Assembly (NCBI GenBank): GCA_900541065.1 | Contig: UQIE01000001.1 | Span: forward strand, 124,001 to 188,000 | DNA length: 64,000 nucleotides | Direction of reading: 5' to 3' | Origin: an uncultured Collinsella sp. | GTDB lineage: Bacteria; Actinomycetota; Coriobacteriia; Coriobacteriales; Coriobacteriaceae | Part shown: positions 52,712-61,006 of the stretch, piece by piece | How the letters are laid out: every line of letters begins with the position of its first letter | Numbering within the stretch: the stretch's first letter is position 1 | The notes under the pieces: model-generated | Seen by the model: only the letters and a program-made list of their open reading frames with translations | Database searches by the model: none | What the model was told of the DNA's origin: nothing | Program-made: the position numbers and the translations under genes

Positions 52712-53845
52712 CTATAAAAGCTCGATTTTGCCGTCCTTCACCGTCAACCCCATATTGCCGGAAAGCAGATCGTCCAGGCGCGAGCCCACAAGCTCAAAAC
52801 GCCAGCCTTCGCGCAGGGGGCTCTGCTCGGGATGCTCAATGTAGTCGGCCAAGTCATCGCGCGAGGCAATGACCGAGGTCGCCACGCCCGAGCGCTCGGC
52901 AACCAGGCGAATGAGCGCATACATCAGATCCGTCACGCTCTCCAGCTCCGGCGAGATCTGGCGGTGTCCGCGCACCATGAGCGGCAGGCGATCGTGCGGG
53001 CAACTCGCGCCGCGCTTGATGGCCATGAGCGCGCCGTCCACGTCGCGCTCCCCCAGCTGATCGGTGCCGCGGATACTGCGGAACTCCTCGACACGCACGG
53101 GATTGCGCTTGACGAGCGCCAGCAGCGTATCGTCGGACATGACCCACTTGCGCGGGATGTTGCGGCGCTCGGCGCGGTCCTCGCGCCAGGCGGCGAGCTC
53201 GCGCGCGATGCCCAGCTGATGGCGGCTGCAGGAGTTGATGCGCTTGACCTTACGGAATGCCTCGTGACGGTCGGCGCGATAATGCGACTCGTCGGCCAGC
53301 GGGCGTAGCTCGTCGAGCACCCAGTCCACGCGGCCCAGCTCGCGCAGGCGGCTCATCATCTCGGTATAGGCCACGATTAAGTACTTGACGTCATCGATCG
53401 CGTACTCAATTTGTTTGTCGGTCAGCGGGCGGCGCGACCAATCGGTCAGCGACTCAGTCTTGGGCAGCGAGACGCCGCAAAACGTCTGCACGAGCGCGCC
53501 GTAGGAAATCTGCTGGCGCTCACCCAAAAAGGCGGCGGCCACCTGCGTATCAAAAATAGGACGCGGCAGCACGCCCACAGTATGGAGCATGACCTCCATA
53601 TCCTGCGAGCAGGCGTGGAACACCTTGGTTACGCTCTCATCGGCCATAAGCTCGGCGAGCGGCGACAGGTCGTCGATCACCAGGGGGTCGACCGCGACGC
53701 TCTCGGCAGGGGTGGCAATCTGAACCAGGCACAGACGCGGATGGAACGTGCGCTCGCGCAAAAACTCGGTATCGACGGCAATCGCGTCGAACTCGCGGGC
53801 GCGCTGGCAAAAGTCGAGTAGAGCCTGATGTGTGGAAATGTACAT
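52712..53845 (-). CDS. rnd: Ribonuclease D
   Basis: About 377 residues. The DEDD exonuclease motifs are AVDTEFLRERTF (ExoI), HACSQDMEVML (ExoII) and IEYAIDDVKYL (ExoIII), followed by an HRDC domain near 200-280. It trims the 3' ends of tRNA and other RNAs. ATG 53845 (MYISTHQALL) is the likely start. The divergent lipid kinase gene begins 98 bp away. Confidence 0.93.
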   Translation of the reverse strand: MYISTHQALLDFCQRAREFDAIAVDTEFLRERTFHPRLCLVQIATPAESVAVDPLVIDDLSPLAELMADESVTKVFHACSQDMEVMLHTVGVLPRPIFDTQVAAAFLGERQQISYGALVQTFCGVSLPKTESLTDWSRRPLTDKQIEYAIDDVKYLIVAYTEMMSRLRELGRVDWVLDELRPLADESHYRADRHEAFRKVKRINSCSRHQLGIARELAAWREDRAERRNIPRKWVMSDDTLLALVKRNPVRVEEFRSIRGTDQLGERDVDGALMAIKRGASCPHDRLPLMVRGHRQISPELESVTDLMYALIRLVAERSGVATSVIASRDDLADYIEHPEQSPLREGWRFELVGSRLDDLLSGNMGLTVKDGKIELL

Positions 53846-53943
53846 ATCAACCCATCGAATAAGGTTAGGCCCGAAAAACACGGGTAGGATATCGGCATTG
53901 CCTTACAACTATACTCGGTTAGTCACAGAACGGGAACGTAAGT

Positions 53944-54861
53944 ATGCGCTGCCTTATCATCCACAACCCGGCATCGGGCCCCAGCTCAGATGGTATCTTC
54001 ACATTCACGCACGCCCTCGCGCAGGGCGGCGACGAGGTCGTGATGCGCTTTATCGGCGATGGCATGGAGCCCGAGGACGCCGTGGCGGACGTGCGCGAGT
54101 TCGATCGCGTGGTGGTCTCGGGCGGCGACGGCACCGTCTCCAACGTGCTCGACCAGATGCGCGGATGCGGCGTCCCCACACTCGTCTTCCCCTCCGGTAC
54201 AGCCTGCCTGTTCTTCAACAACATAGGCAATGCCCCCGAGGCGGCGGCACTCGCCAAGGCCTGCCGCGCCGGCCGCACGGTCAAGGTCGACATGGGTGAG
54301 CTCTTTTGGCTCGACGAGGACGGCAACGAAAAGCGCCATGGTTTTATCATCATCGCCGGCTCGGGCTTCGACGCCGAGATCATGATGAAGGCCGCCCCCA
54401 CCAAAAACGACATCGGCGAGATCGCCTACTTCCTGTCGGCGCTTGCCACGCCCAATCCCACAGTGGCGCGCTTTACGATTGAGCATGACGGCATTGTCGA
54501 GGAGCTCGACGGCATCTGCTGCATGGCAGGCAACACCTCGGTCATCCAAAACGACATCAACCTGTTCCCCGACTGCCGCATGAACGACGGCATGGTCGAC
54601 ATCGTCGTTATTGAGCCCGTGCGCACGGTGCAGTTGCTCCCCACGGTAATCACCGCCGCGCTCGACCCCGCCGGCAAGGTACTCGGCCGCCCGCAGTTTA
54701 AGATCATCCAGACCAAAGAAGCCAAGATTACCTGCACGCCATCGCTCGGCATGCAGTTTGATGGCGAGATCATCTCCAGCAACTCCGGCGTCTTTGGCGC
54801 CCGCGCGCTACCGCAATGCCTTGATATCATCGTCGACGAATTCTCGCCGCTCGGAAAATAG
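53944..54861 (+). CDS. Diacylglycerol/lipid kinase family protein
   Basis: 305 residues. N-terminal IIHNPASGP, the nucleotide-binding VVSGGDGTVSNVL near residue 60, and IIAGSGFDAEIM further on fit the DagK/YegS/LCB5 family. The C-terminal domain ends FDGEIISS. It phosphorylates diacylglycerol or a related lipid at the membrane. ATG 53944 follows GGGAACGTAAGT. The next gene is a 30-residue membrane peptide 10 bp downstream. Confidence 0.88.
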   Translation: MRCLIIHNPASGPSSDGIFTFTHALAQGGDEVVMRFIGDGMEPEDAVADVREFDRVVVSGGDGTVSNVLDQMRGCGVPTLVFPSGTACLFFNNIGNAPEAAALAKACRAGRTVKVDMGELFWLDEDGNEKRHGFIIIAGSGFDAEIMMKAAPTKNDIGEIAYFLSALATPNPTVARFTIEHDGIVEELDGICCMAGNTSVIQNDINLFPDCRMNDGMVDIVVIEPVRTVQLLPTVITAALDPAGKVLGRPQFKIIQTKEAKITCTPSLGMQFDGEIISSNSGVFGARALPQCLDIIVDEFSPLGK

Positions 54862-54871
54862 GAGGACCCCC

Positions 54872-54964
54872 GTGAACGACAACCCCATCCTTGGCTTTAT
54901 CGTCATCGTTTTGGCCATGCTCGTCGGCTATGCCATTAACGTGATTCACCGTCGAAAGAAGTAG
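54872..54964 (+). CDS. 30-residue single-span membrane peptide
   Basis: GTG start with GGAGG 5 bases upstream; ends TAG. A short polar start (NDNPILG) is followed by one hydrophobic helix of about 17 residues and a basic end (HRRKK), so N-out/C-in topology is likely. It is probably cotranslated with the lipid kinase gene 10 bp upstream. No known family recognised; it might modulate a membrane partner such as the kinase. Confidence 0.65.
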   Translation: MNDNPILGFIVIVLAMLVGYAINVIHRRKK

Positions 54965-54992
54965 CCATTACTCTTAGACGGCCCGTGCAGCC

Positions 54993-55042
54993 CGGACCCC
55001 TCGCCGGCATGAAACCACATGCCGGCGAGGGGTCCGCTTTTT
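54993..55042 (+). terminator. Terminator after the lipid kinase operon
   Basis: Perfect 18-bp stem GGACCCCTCGCCGGCATG with its complement (55017-55034), 6-base loop, then GCTTTTTTC. Strong. The AT-rich stretch from 55043 to 55212 shows no gene. Confidence 0.92.
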
Positions 55043-55215
55043 TCTTGACGCTTTATTTAGCTACATTTTTCGCTGGCGTTATACAAATTGATTTCCCACT
55101 AAATGAGTTCAATTTACCGTTAATCGCATATTTCGCTACGCTTATCGAGTAAATAACTTTCATGAATGTATATTGTTTCGAATTCGTTACGCTAAGGGGG
55201 TGTAATTATTGGGTG

Positions 55216-55239
55216 AAGCCCTCTGGAGACAGAGGGCTT
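55216..55239 (+). promoter_or_regulatory. Leader hairpin upstream of the dipeptidase gene
   Basis: Perfect 10-bp stem AAGCCCTCTG/CAGAGGGCTT with a GAGA tetraloop, 20 bases before the ATG. It is too close to the ribosome site to ignore and may stabilise the mRNA or attenuate transcription. Confidence 0.5.
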
Positions 55240-55258
55240 TCGCACGCTGGGAGGGAAT

Positions 55259-57205
55259 ATGAGTAAAACTCATCCCGTCAACGCGCTCAAGAAGCTTGGC
55301 ATAGGCCTTGCATTTGGAGCTGCAACCATCATGTCCATGCCGACATCTGCGCTCGCCTGCACGCAGATGTACATGGGCAACAAGCTGACGGCCGACGGTG
55401 ACACGTACTATGGCCGCGCCGAGGACTTCGATAAGCGCTACCTCAAGCACTTTGGCATTGAGCCTTCTCACGGCCCGGGGCATACGTACGGCTCGGACGA
55501 GTCCGCATTCATGTATACCTCGACCAAGACCACGTATCGCTACACCTATGTACGCGACCATCCCTCCCAGTGGCACGGGCGCTATGATGCCTACTCTGAG
55601 GCAGGCATCAATGAGAAGGGCGTGTCCTGCTCCGCAACGCTGACCACCGGCATGAATGCTGATGCTGAGGCAGCAGACCCCCTGACCAAAACCGGTATTG
55701 GCGAGTACAGCTACGGCAGCGTTATCTTAGGTGAAAGCGCCAATGCACGTGAGGGCGTCGAGCTCCTCGGCAAGATCATCGACGAGCAGGGCGCCTGCGG
55801 CAACGATCAGATTATCATCGCCGACAGCAACGAGACTTGGCTGTTTGCCGCACTTTCCGGCCACCAGTGGATCGCCATGAGGCTCACTGACGATATCGCC
55901 TCGCTCAACCCCAACATCGGCAACCTCAACTACAAGGTTGACCTCACCGACACCGCGAACTGTCTCCACTCTGCGACCATCGAGTCCATGCCTAAGGAGA
56001 ATGGCTTCGCCAAGTACTTCGATGACGGTCAATTTGACGTTGCCCAGACCTACGGCGAGGCAATTAGCGAAAAGGCCATGCATTCTTGGGCCCGTTATGT
56101 CCAGGGTCGCGCCTACTTCGGTGTGCCGCTCACCGAGGGCACCGACTACGAGATCGTCAAGGACGAGCGCGAAGATGCTCGTGCCACGACCGGCGCCCTG
56201 GTTAGCAACGCGCAGCCGCTGTTCTTCCAGCCCGGCAAGTCCGACTGGAACACCTTTGAGATGATCCGCGCGTTTGGCAACCGCGGCGAGAAGGTCCCGG
56301 GCCTCAACGCCAACACCGACGGCGCCTACGCCATTGGTACCGAGACCAACACCGAGGTCAATCTCTTCCAGATCCGTCAGGGCATGGACCCCGAGATCGC
56401 GACCATCCAGTGGGAGATGCTCTCCCGCGCCGCCTACTCCGTCGCCATCCCCTACTACTCCGCACTGCTCACCGAGGTTAGCCCGTACTACAGCGACCAG
56501 ACCGTCTCCTTCGATCACTGCGAAGAGGAGGACATCGTGAACAACGAGGAGCCCGAGAACTCCATCAACTATGTCCTCATGGACATCAGCTCCCTGTGCT
56601 TCGAGCACCGTGAGCAGCTCGGCACCGGCGTTCGCACCTACCTCGACGCCCTCCAGAACGAGCTCGTCGAGCAGAACTTGGAAGTCGACGAGGTCATGCA
56701 GGCCACCGAGGGCACCGAGGCCCGTACCGCCCTGGCAAACAAGGCCGGCAATGCTGCCACCGAGAACACCTACGTCAAGTGCAAGGCCTTGCTCCAGGAG
56801 ATGCGCGCCTATCTGAAGGCTGAGAACTTCGACCAGCCCTTCACCCCGAGCGACCTGAACACCGAGACCAACGGCCTCAAGGTGTCCATCACCTACGCCA
56901 AGGACGCTCTTGCCACCGACCCGGTAACCCCGGATCAGCCTGGCACTCCCGAGCAGCCTGGTACTCCTGAGCAGCCCGGTACCCCCGAGCAGCCCGCTAA
57001 GCCCGAGCAGCCCACCACCAAGCCCGAGAAGCCTGGCAAGTCGGACACCACGACCACGGTAACCACCAACAAGGCGAACACCAAGGGCGGCCTGCCCACC
57101 ACCGGTGATCGTTTTGATGGCCGCGTGGTGGCTGCATTCGCCATCGCTGGCGTTGCCGTCATCTCCGCGGGCGGTTACTTCCTCTACCGTCGCAATAAGG
57201 AGTAA
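55259..57205 (+). CDS. Secreted, sortase-anchored C69 family dipeptidase
   Basis: 648 residues. The signal peptide (basic start, hydrophobic core about 12-30) ends SALA before Cys34, which begins the mature CTQMYMG. In C69 (PepD/U34) Ntn hydrolases this Cys is the nucleophile, so signal cleavage would also expose the catalytic residue. GRAEDFDKRY and DEQGACGNDQIIIADSNETW are family stretches. The tail has PEQPGT repeats (56936-56996, 18-bp units), then LPTTG, a membrane span and RRNKE: a cell-wall sorting signal. It probably cleaves peptides at the cell surface. Confidence 0.92.
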   Translation: MSKTHPVNALKKLGIGLAFGAATIMSMPTSALACTQMYMGNKLTADGDTYYGRAEDFDKRYLKHFGIEPSHGPGHTYGSDESAFMYTSTKTTYRYTYVRDHPSQWHGRYDAYSEAGINEKGVSCSATLTTGMNADAEAADPLTKTGIGEYSYGSVILGESANAREGVELLGKIIDEQGACGNDQIIIADSNETWLFAALSGHQWIAMRLTDDIASLNPNIGNLNYKVDLTDTANCLHSATIESMPKENGFAKYFDDGQFDVAQTYGEAISEKAMHSWARYVQGRAYFGVPLTEGTDYEIVKDEREDARATTGALVSNAQPLFFQPGKSDWNTFEMIRAFGNRGEKVPGLNANTDGAYAIGTETNTEVNLFQIRQGMDPEIATIQWEMLSRAAYSVAIPYYSALLTEVSPYYSDQTVSFDHCEEEDIVNNEEPENSINYVLMDISSLCFEHREQLGTGVRTYLDALQNELVEQNLEVDEVMQATEGTEARTALANKAGNAATENTYVKCKALLQEMRAYLKAENFDQPFTPSDLNTETNGLKVSITYAKDALATDPVTPDQPGTPEQPGTPEQPGTPEQPAKPEQPTTKPEKPGKSDTTTTVTTNKANTKGGLPTTGDRFDGRVVAAFAIAGVAVISAGGYFLYRRNKE

Positions 57206-57212
57206 CGTCCTA

Positions 57213-57306
57213 GCTGAGCGGGCAAGGCAGCAATGGCAGCCTCGCCCGCTCAGCCCGCTCTTTTGACCGGCGGGAAACCCGCCTGAAATCTTTTTAAAAA
57301 GATTTC
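57213..57306 (+). terminator. Terminator region after the dipeptidase gene
   Basis: GCTGAGCGGGC pairs with GCCCGCTCAGC (57213-57254), followed by CCGCTCTTTTG. A second hairpin GGCGGG-aaa-CCCGCC (57269-57283) is followed by a perfect 22-bp AT-rich palindrome (57285-57306). Confidence 0.75.
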
Positions 57307-57327
57307 CCCGCACACACTTCGCTGTGC

Positions 57328-57333
57328 TATAGT
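57328..57333 (+). promoter_or_regulatory. Candidate -10 for the Trp leader transcript
   Basis: TATAGT about 60 bases before the leader ATG. No matching -35 at 17 bp (TCCCCG), so the promoter call is weak. Confidence 0.35.
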
Positions 57334-57391
57334 GCAGCGCAACAGCAACTAGGTGCGACCGCGCCACGGCATCACGAAAGGAGCCACCGAC

Positions 57392-57460
57392 ATGAAGAAC
57401 ACGATGAAGTCTCTCAACAACTGGTGGTGGCGTGATGCGAATACGATCGGTCGACAGTGA
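57392..57460 (+). CDS. Tryptophan-rich leader peptide (attenuation control)
   Basis: 22 codons, ATG with AAAGGAG 7 bases upstream, TGA stop. Residues 9-15 are NNWWWRD, three consecutive Trp codons (57422-57430). This is the classical form of a trp operon leader peptide in actinobacteria. It is followed 37 bases later by a terminator and precedes an ECF importer rather than trp biosynthesis genes. Sequence 57448-57454 inside its 3' end can pair with 57510-57516 in the terminator, giving an antiterminator. Confidence 0.85.
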   Translation: MKNTMKSLNNWWWRDANTIGRQ

Positions 57461-57528
57461 GTCCCTCACGCCTGTTTTTGCGCTCTAGGTGATTGGAAGG
57501 CCTCCGGTTTCGACCGGGGGCCTTTTTC
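57448..57528 (+). promoter_or_regulatory. Tryptophan attenuator: antiterminator and terminator
   Basis: Terminator: AAGGCCTCCGG/CCGGGGGCCTT (57497-57524, one G-U pair), loop TTTCGA, then a T-run. Antiterminator: CGGTCGA (57448-57454) pairs with TCGACCG (57510-57516), which blocks the terminator loop and right arm. A ribosome stalled at the Trp codons leaves 57448-57454 free; one that reaches the stop codon at 57458 covers it. A small GTGAG/CTCAC hairpin (57457-57469) overlaps the stop. Confidence 0.8.
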
Positions 57529-57604
57529 TATCTCGAGCCCGATCGCATTCGCATCACGCGCCTCCGCTTTTCTCTTGCACCCCCATTCCGAAAGGATTTT
57601 CACC

Positions 57605-58177
57605 ATGTCTCAGAACACCACCGCCGCCCAGCCCCGCACCGTCCAGACCGCCGACCGCGGCAAACTCGACGTCCGCGCTCTCGTCCTGCTCGCCATCCTG
57701 CTCGCTGCAGGCTTCATCCTCAACTTCACCGTCGGCAAGGCCATCTCGGGCATCTCGGGCGGCATGATCAGCCCCGAGTTCATCATCTCGGCCTTCTGCC
57801 TCACCATCCTGGTCGTTCGCCCTAACATCGGCCAAGCGCTCGTCATCGGCCTCATCTCGGCTGCCGTGATCCAGATCACCACCACTTCGCCGTTCGTCGA
57901 TTTTGCCGCCGAGGGCATCGCCGCCATGCTCATGGCCGGCATCGTCAACGCCGCCGGCAAGAACGGTCAGGTCAAGCCTGCCGTCGCCATTGTTGCAACC
58001 TTCCTGACCACCTTTGTCTCCGGCGTCATCTTCATGGTCATCAAGATGGCCATGCTCGGCGTGGTAGGCGAGCTCGCCGCCGCCATGTTGCCCGTCGTCG
58101 CCATGACCGCCGTCTTTAACGCCATTCTGGTCGGCGCCCTCTACCTGCCCATCCAGAAGGCCCTTAGGCTCAACTAA
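57605..58177 (+). CDS. ECF transporter S component, TrpP-like (predicted tryptophan)
   Basis: 190 residues, about six membrane segments after a polar N-terminus of about 25 residues. QALVIGLISAAVIQITTTSPF resembles the TrpP tryptophan-transporter family pattern, and the Ala/Gly-rich first span (VLLAILLAAGFILNF) is typical of S components that bind the EcfT. It would capture the substrate outside. ATG 57605 follows AAAGGA. Its Trp-controlled leader and adjacent dedicated ATPase and EcfT genes support tryptophan as substrate. Specificity is inferred from the leader and similarity remembered, not tested. Confidence 0.82.
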   Translation: MSQNTTAAQPRTVQTADRGKLDVRALVLLAILLAAGFILNFTVGKAISGISGGMISPEFIISAFCLTILVVRPNIGQALVIGLISAAVIQITTTSPFVDFAAEGIAAMLMAGIVNAAGKNGQVKPAVAIVATFLTTFVSGVIFMVIKMAMLGVVGELAAAMLPVVAMTAVFNAILVGALYLPIQKALRLN

Positions 58178-58183
58178 CCCGCT

Positions 58184-58284
58184 CGGCTTTACGAGCCACC
58201 CCATCTTGGCGTTCATTCGTCGCTCGCGTACCCAAGTACGCTTCGCTCCTCTTTCGCGCCAACCTGGGCCCCCTCGTAAAGCCG
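58184..58284 (+). repeat. Nested inverted repeat between S component and ATPase genes
   Basis: Outer arms CGGCTTTACGAG/CTCGTAAAGCCG (58184-58195, 58273-58284), inner TTGGCG/CGCCAA (58206-58211, 58257-58262) and innermost CGTAC/GTACG (58227-58240): three tiers in 101 bp. It starts 7 bases after the S component stop. Confidence 0.7.
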
Positions 58285-58303
58285 TCTCCGTGCTTCACCA
58301 CCA

Positions 58304-58342
58304 AAGACCGTCCCAAACAACGAACTTTTTTGGGACGGTCTT
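58304..58342 (+). terminator. Hairpin between S component and ATPase genes
   Basis: Perfect 14-bp stem AAGACCGTCCCAAA/TTTGGGACGGTCTT with an 11-base loop. No clear T-run follows on the plus strand. Part of it (AAGACTGTCCCC) recurs at 58360. It could lower downstream expression or protect the upstream mRNA. Confidence 0.55.
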
Positions 58343-58390
58343 AAACAACTGGTCATTTAAGACTGTCCCCAATGACTATGAAAGGTATCC

Positions 58391-60142
58391 ATGGAAACGA
58401 TCATCAACGTCGACGATGTCTCGTTCTCCTATGGCACGCAGACCGAGCAGGCGCTCAGCCACATCTCGCTCAGCGTGAACAAGGGAGATTTCATCGGCAT
58501 CATCGGGCCCTCGGGCGCCGGCAAGTCCACGCTTGCCGCCTGCCTGTCGGGTGCCGTGCCCCACCACTACACCGGCACGTTCTTTGGGTCCGCCATGGTC
58601 GACGGCCACGACACCTGCGAAGTCTCGCTCACCGACGTCTCGCAAATCGTCGGCAGTGTGCTGCAGGATATCGACACGCAGATGGTCGCTTCGGTCGTCG
58701 AGGACGAGATGCTCTTTGGCCTCGAGAACTTTGGCGTTCCCCACGACCAGATCGAGCAGCGCGTGAGCGAAACGCTCGAGACCGTCGGCATCAGCGACCT
58801 GCGCGACCGCGAGATCGCCACCCTCTCGGGCGGACAGAAGCAAAAAGTGGCCATCGCCGCCATCCTCGCCATGCGTCCGCGCGTCTTGGTTCTCGACGAG
58901 CCCACCGCGGCACTCGACCCCGCCAGCTCCACGCTGGTTTTCGAGACCCTGCGTGAGGCCAACCGTGCACTCGGCATCACCATCGTCGTCGTTGAGCAAA
59001 AGGTCGCCCTGCTTTCGGAGTACTGCAACCGCGTGCTCGTGCTCAATCATGGCGAAATCGCGCTGCAGGGCGAGCCACACGAGGTCTTCGCGCATACCGA
59101 CGAGCTCCGTGCCATCGGCGTCGACTGCCCTCGCGTCACGCGTATCTTCAATAGCCTCGAAACCGATGGCCTGGTAAGCGGCACCCCCTGCTTGGATGTC
59201 GATGAGGCCGAGCGCCTGATTTCGGGCATCGTCGACCCCGCACACGCGGCTATCGAAGCCCAGGCGCCCGCCGGTTCCCCGCATGCACCGTCGTTGCGTC
59301 CTCATGCCAAGGACGCCGAACCCGTACTCACCTTCGACCATGTTGAGTTTGCCTATCCCAATGGCGGAGCCGCCGTACACGACCTTAGCCTGACGCTCTA
59401 TCCTGGCGAGCTCGTGGGCATCGTCGGCCAAAACGGCGCCGGCAAGACCACGCTCACCAAACTGCTCACAGGCCTGCTTAAGCCCGCCTCGGGCAGCGTG
59501 CGCGTCACGGGACTGGATACCGCAGCCGTTCCCACGAGCCGCATCGCTCGCGAGGTCGCGACCCTCTTCCAAAACCCCGACCGCCAGATCTGCAAGGACA
59601 CCGTGCTCGACGAGGTCGCCTTTGGCTTGGAGCTTGGCGGCATGGACCGTGCCGAGGCTCTGCGTCGTGCCCAACTCGTCATCGACCGCTTTGGCTTGCC
59701 GGCCGACGAGGCGCCCTTCTCGCTCTCGCGTGGCCAGCGACAAATGGTGGCGCTTGCCTCCGTCGTAGTGGTTGAGCCCAAGATCGTCGTACTCGATGAG
59801 CCCACGAGCGGCCTTGATTACCGCGAGTGCATGACCGTCATGGAAACGGTGCGCACCATGGCCGAGCGCGGTTGCGCCGTTATCATGGTTTGCCACGATA
59901 TGGAAGTCGTCTCGGATTTTGCCGAGCGCATTGTGGTAATGGCCGACGGTCGCATCCTCGACCGCGGCCGCACGCACGAGCTATTCTCGAACATCGATCT
60001 CATGCGGCGTGCCTACGTGGAGCCTCCCCAGGTTATTGAACTCTCGCGCCGTCTGGCATCTTCCGTCTCGCCCGCTTTTGCGCAGGTGAGCGAGGTCACC
60101 GATGTCGTTCGAATTACCAAGGAGATGGTCCACCGTGGTTAA
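58391..60142 (+). CDS. ECF transporter ATPase, two fused ABC domains
   Basis: 583 residues. Domain 1: Walker A GPSGAGKST near 40, signature LSGGQKQK, Walker B VLVLDEPTA. Domain 2: Walker A GQNGAGKTT near 345, signature LSRGQRQM (Arg in place of the usual Gly), Walker B VVLDEPTSGLD. This corresponds to EcfA1 and EcfA2 in one polypeptide and powers substrate import with EcfT. ATG 58391 follows AAAGG. The stop overlaps the EcfT start. A dedicated gene set (S, A-A, T) fits a group I ECF importer. Confidence 0.93.
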   Translation: METIINVDDVSFSYGTQTEQALSHISLSVNKGDFIGIIGPSGAGKSTLAACLSGAVPHHYTGTFFGSAMVDGHDTCEVSLTDVSQIVGSVLQDIDTQMVASVVEDEMLFGLENFGVPHDQIEQRVSETLETVGISDLRDREIATLSGGQKQKVAIAAILAMRPRVLVLDEPTAALDPASSTLVFETLREANRALGITIVVVEQKVALLSEYCNRVLVLNHGEIALQGEPHEVFAHTDELRAIGVDCPRVTRIFNSLETDGLVSGTPCLDVDEAERLISGIVDPAHAAIEAQAPAGSPHAPSLRPHAKDAEPVLTFDHVEFAYPNGGAAVHDLSLTLYPGELVGIVGQNGAGKTTLTKLLTGLLKPASGSVRVTGLDTAAVPTSRIAREVATLFQNPDRQICKDTVLDEVAFGLELGGMDRAEALRRAQLVIDRFGLPADEAPFSLSRGQRQMVALASVVVVEPKIVVLDEPTSGLDYRECMTVMETVRTMAERGCAVIMVCHDMEVVSDFAERIVVMADGRILDRGRTHELFSNIDLMRRAYVEPPQVIELSRRLASSVSPAFAQVSEVTDVVRITKEMVHRG

Positions 60143-60881
60143 CGTCATCGACTACATGCCGGGCGATACGCTGCTGCATCGCCTGAACCCCGTCGTCAAA
60201 CTGGGCCTCGCCGCCGCCATCATCGTCGGCATCTTCTTGTCCGACACCTACGTAGCGCTGCTGGGCTTTTTGGCACTCACCCTTGCACTGGGTGCCTATG
60301 CCGGCGTCGTCGATCGTCTGCTCTCGCTGCTCAAGTTGCTGATTCCGCTCGCGCTTATCATGCTGGTGCTCCAGCTAGCCTTTATGCGCGATGGCAACGT
60401 GGTGTGGAGCTTTATCACCGACACGGGCCTCATCACGGGATCGAAGGCCTGTCTGCGCCTGCTGGGCGTGGCGTTACCACTCATCCTCATGCTCATGGTG
60501 ACCAAGCTCAACGACCTTGCCAACGCCTGCGTCGAGGTGCTGCACGTGCCGTATCGCTATGCCTTCACCTTTACCACGGCGCTGCGCTTCGTGCCGGTGT
60601 TTGGTCAGGAGATGAACGCCATCATGGAGGCGCAGACCGCACGCGGCGTCGAGTACGACACCAAGAACCCCATCAAGAAGCTCAAGCTCATGCTGCCACT
60701 GTGCGTGCCACTGCTCATCTCGAGCGTGGGCAAGACCGATGCCACAGCCTTGGCGGCAGAACAGCGCGGCTTCTATCTGCGTACGCGCGCCAGCTCGTAC
60801 AAGCGCTACCCCATCAAGGGCCTGGACATCGCCGTGCTCATCGTCAGTATCGCCCTCATCGCCATCGGCTTCCTGTTCTAG
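60135..60881 (+). CDS. ECF transporter transmembrane component EcfT
   Basis: About 248 residues, CbiQ-family, five or six membrane segments. The coupling-helix motifs are AQTARGVEYD and AAEQRGFYLR, the two Ala-Arg-Gly-type signatures that contact the ATPases. GTG 60135 is favoured because GGAG precedes it and it overlaps the ATPase stop by 8 bases; the frame opens upstream at 60102 within the ATPase gene. Confidence 0.92.
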   Translation: MVNVIDYMPGDTLLHRLNPVVKLGLAAAIIVGIFLSDTYVALLGFLALTLALGAYAGVVDRLLSLLKLLIPLALIMLVLQLAFMRDGNVVWSFITDTGLITGSKACLRLLGVALPLILMLMVTKLNDLANACVEVLHVPYRYAFTFTTALRFVPVFGQEMNAIMEAQTARGVEYDTKNPIKKLKLMLPLCVPLLISSVGKTDATALAAEQRGFYLRTRASSYKRYPIKGLDIAVLIVSIALIAIGFLF

Positions 60882-60910
60882 TTCACCACCGACAGCAACC
60901 GCCCAACGCA

Positions 60911-60947
60911 AAAGGCCTCGGCTCGCACCAAACGAGCCGAGGCCTTT
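60911..60947 (+). terminator. Terminator after the ECF operon
   Basis: Perfect 15-bp stem AAAGGCCTCGGCTCG/CGAGCCGAGGCCTTT, loop of 7. Symmetric, so it may also serve the convergent racemase gene. Confidence 0.85.
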
Positions 60948-61006
60948 ACTGTTTCACCAGATAAAACCTACCAAAATTAACCTGTCCCTTTTTGGCGGGT
61001 CGGAAG

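Noticed and set aside
56930..57010. Short tandem repeats as a possible CRISPR or minisatellite
   Set aside because: The 18-bp units encode the in-frame PEQPGT wall-spanning linker of the LPXTG protein.
57285..57306. Perfect 22-bp AT-rich palindrome as a possible operator of the Trp leader
   Set aside because: It directly follows a GC-rich hairpin and resembles the run-out of a bidirectional terminator more than a binding site; no similar site was seen elsewhere.
58376..59977. Long minus-strand open frame opposite the ECF ATPase
   Set aside because: It lies wholly antisense to a protein with all ABC motifs and has no recognisable motif of its own.
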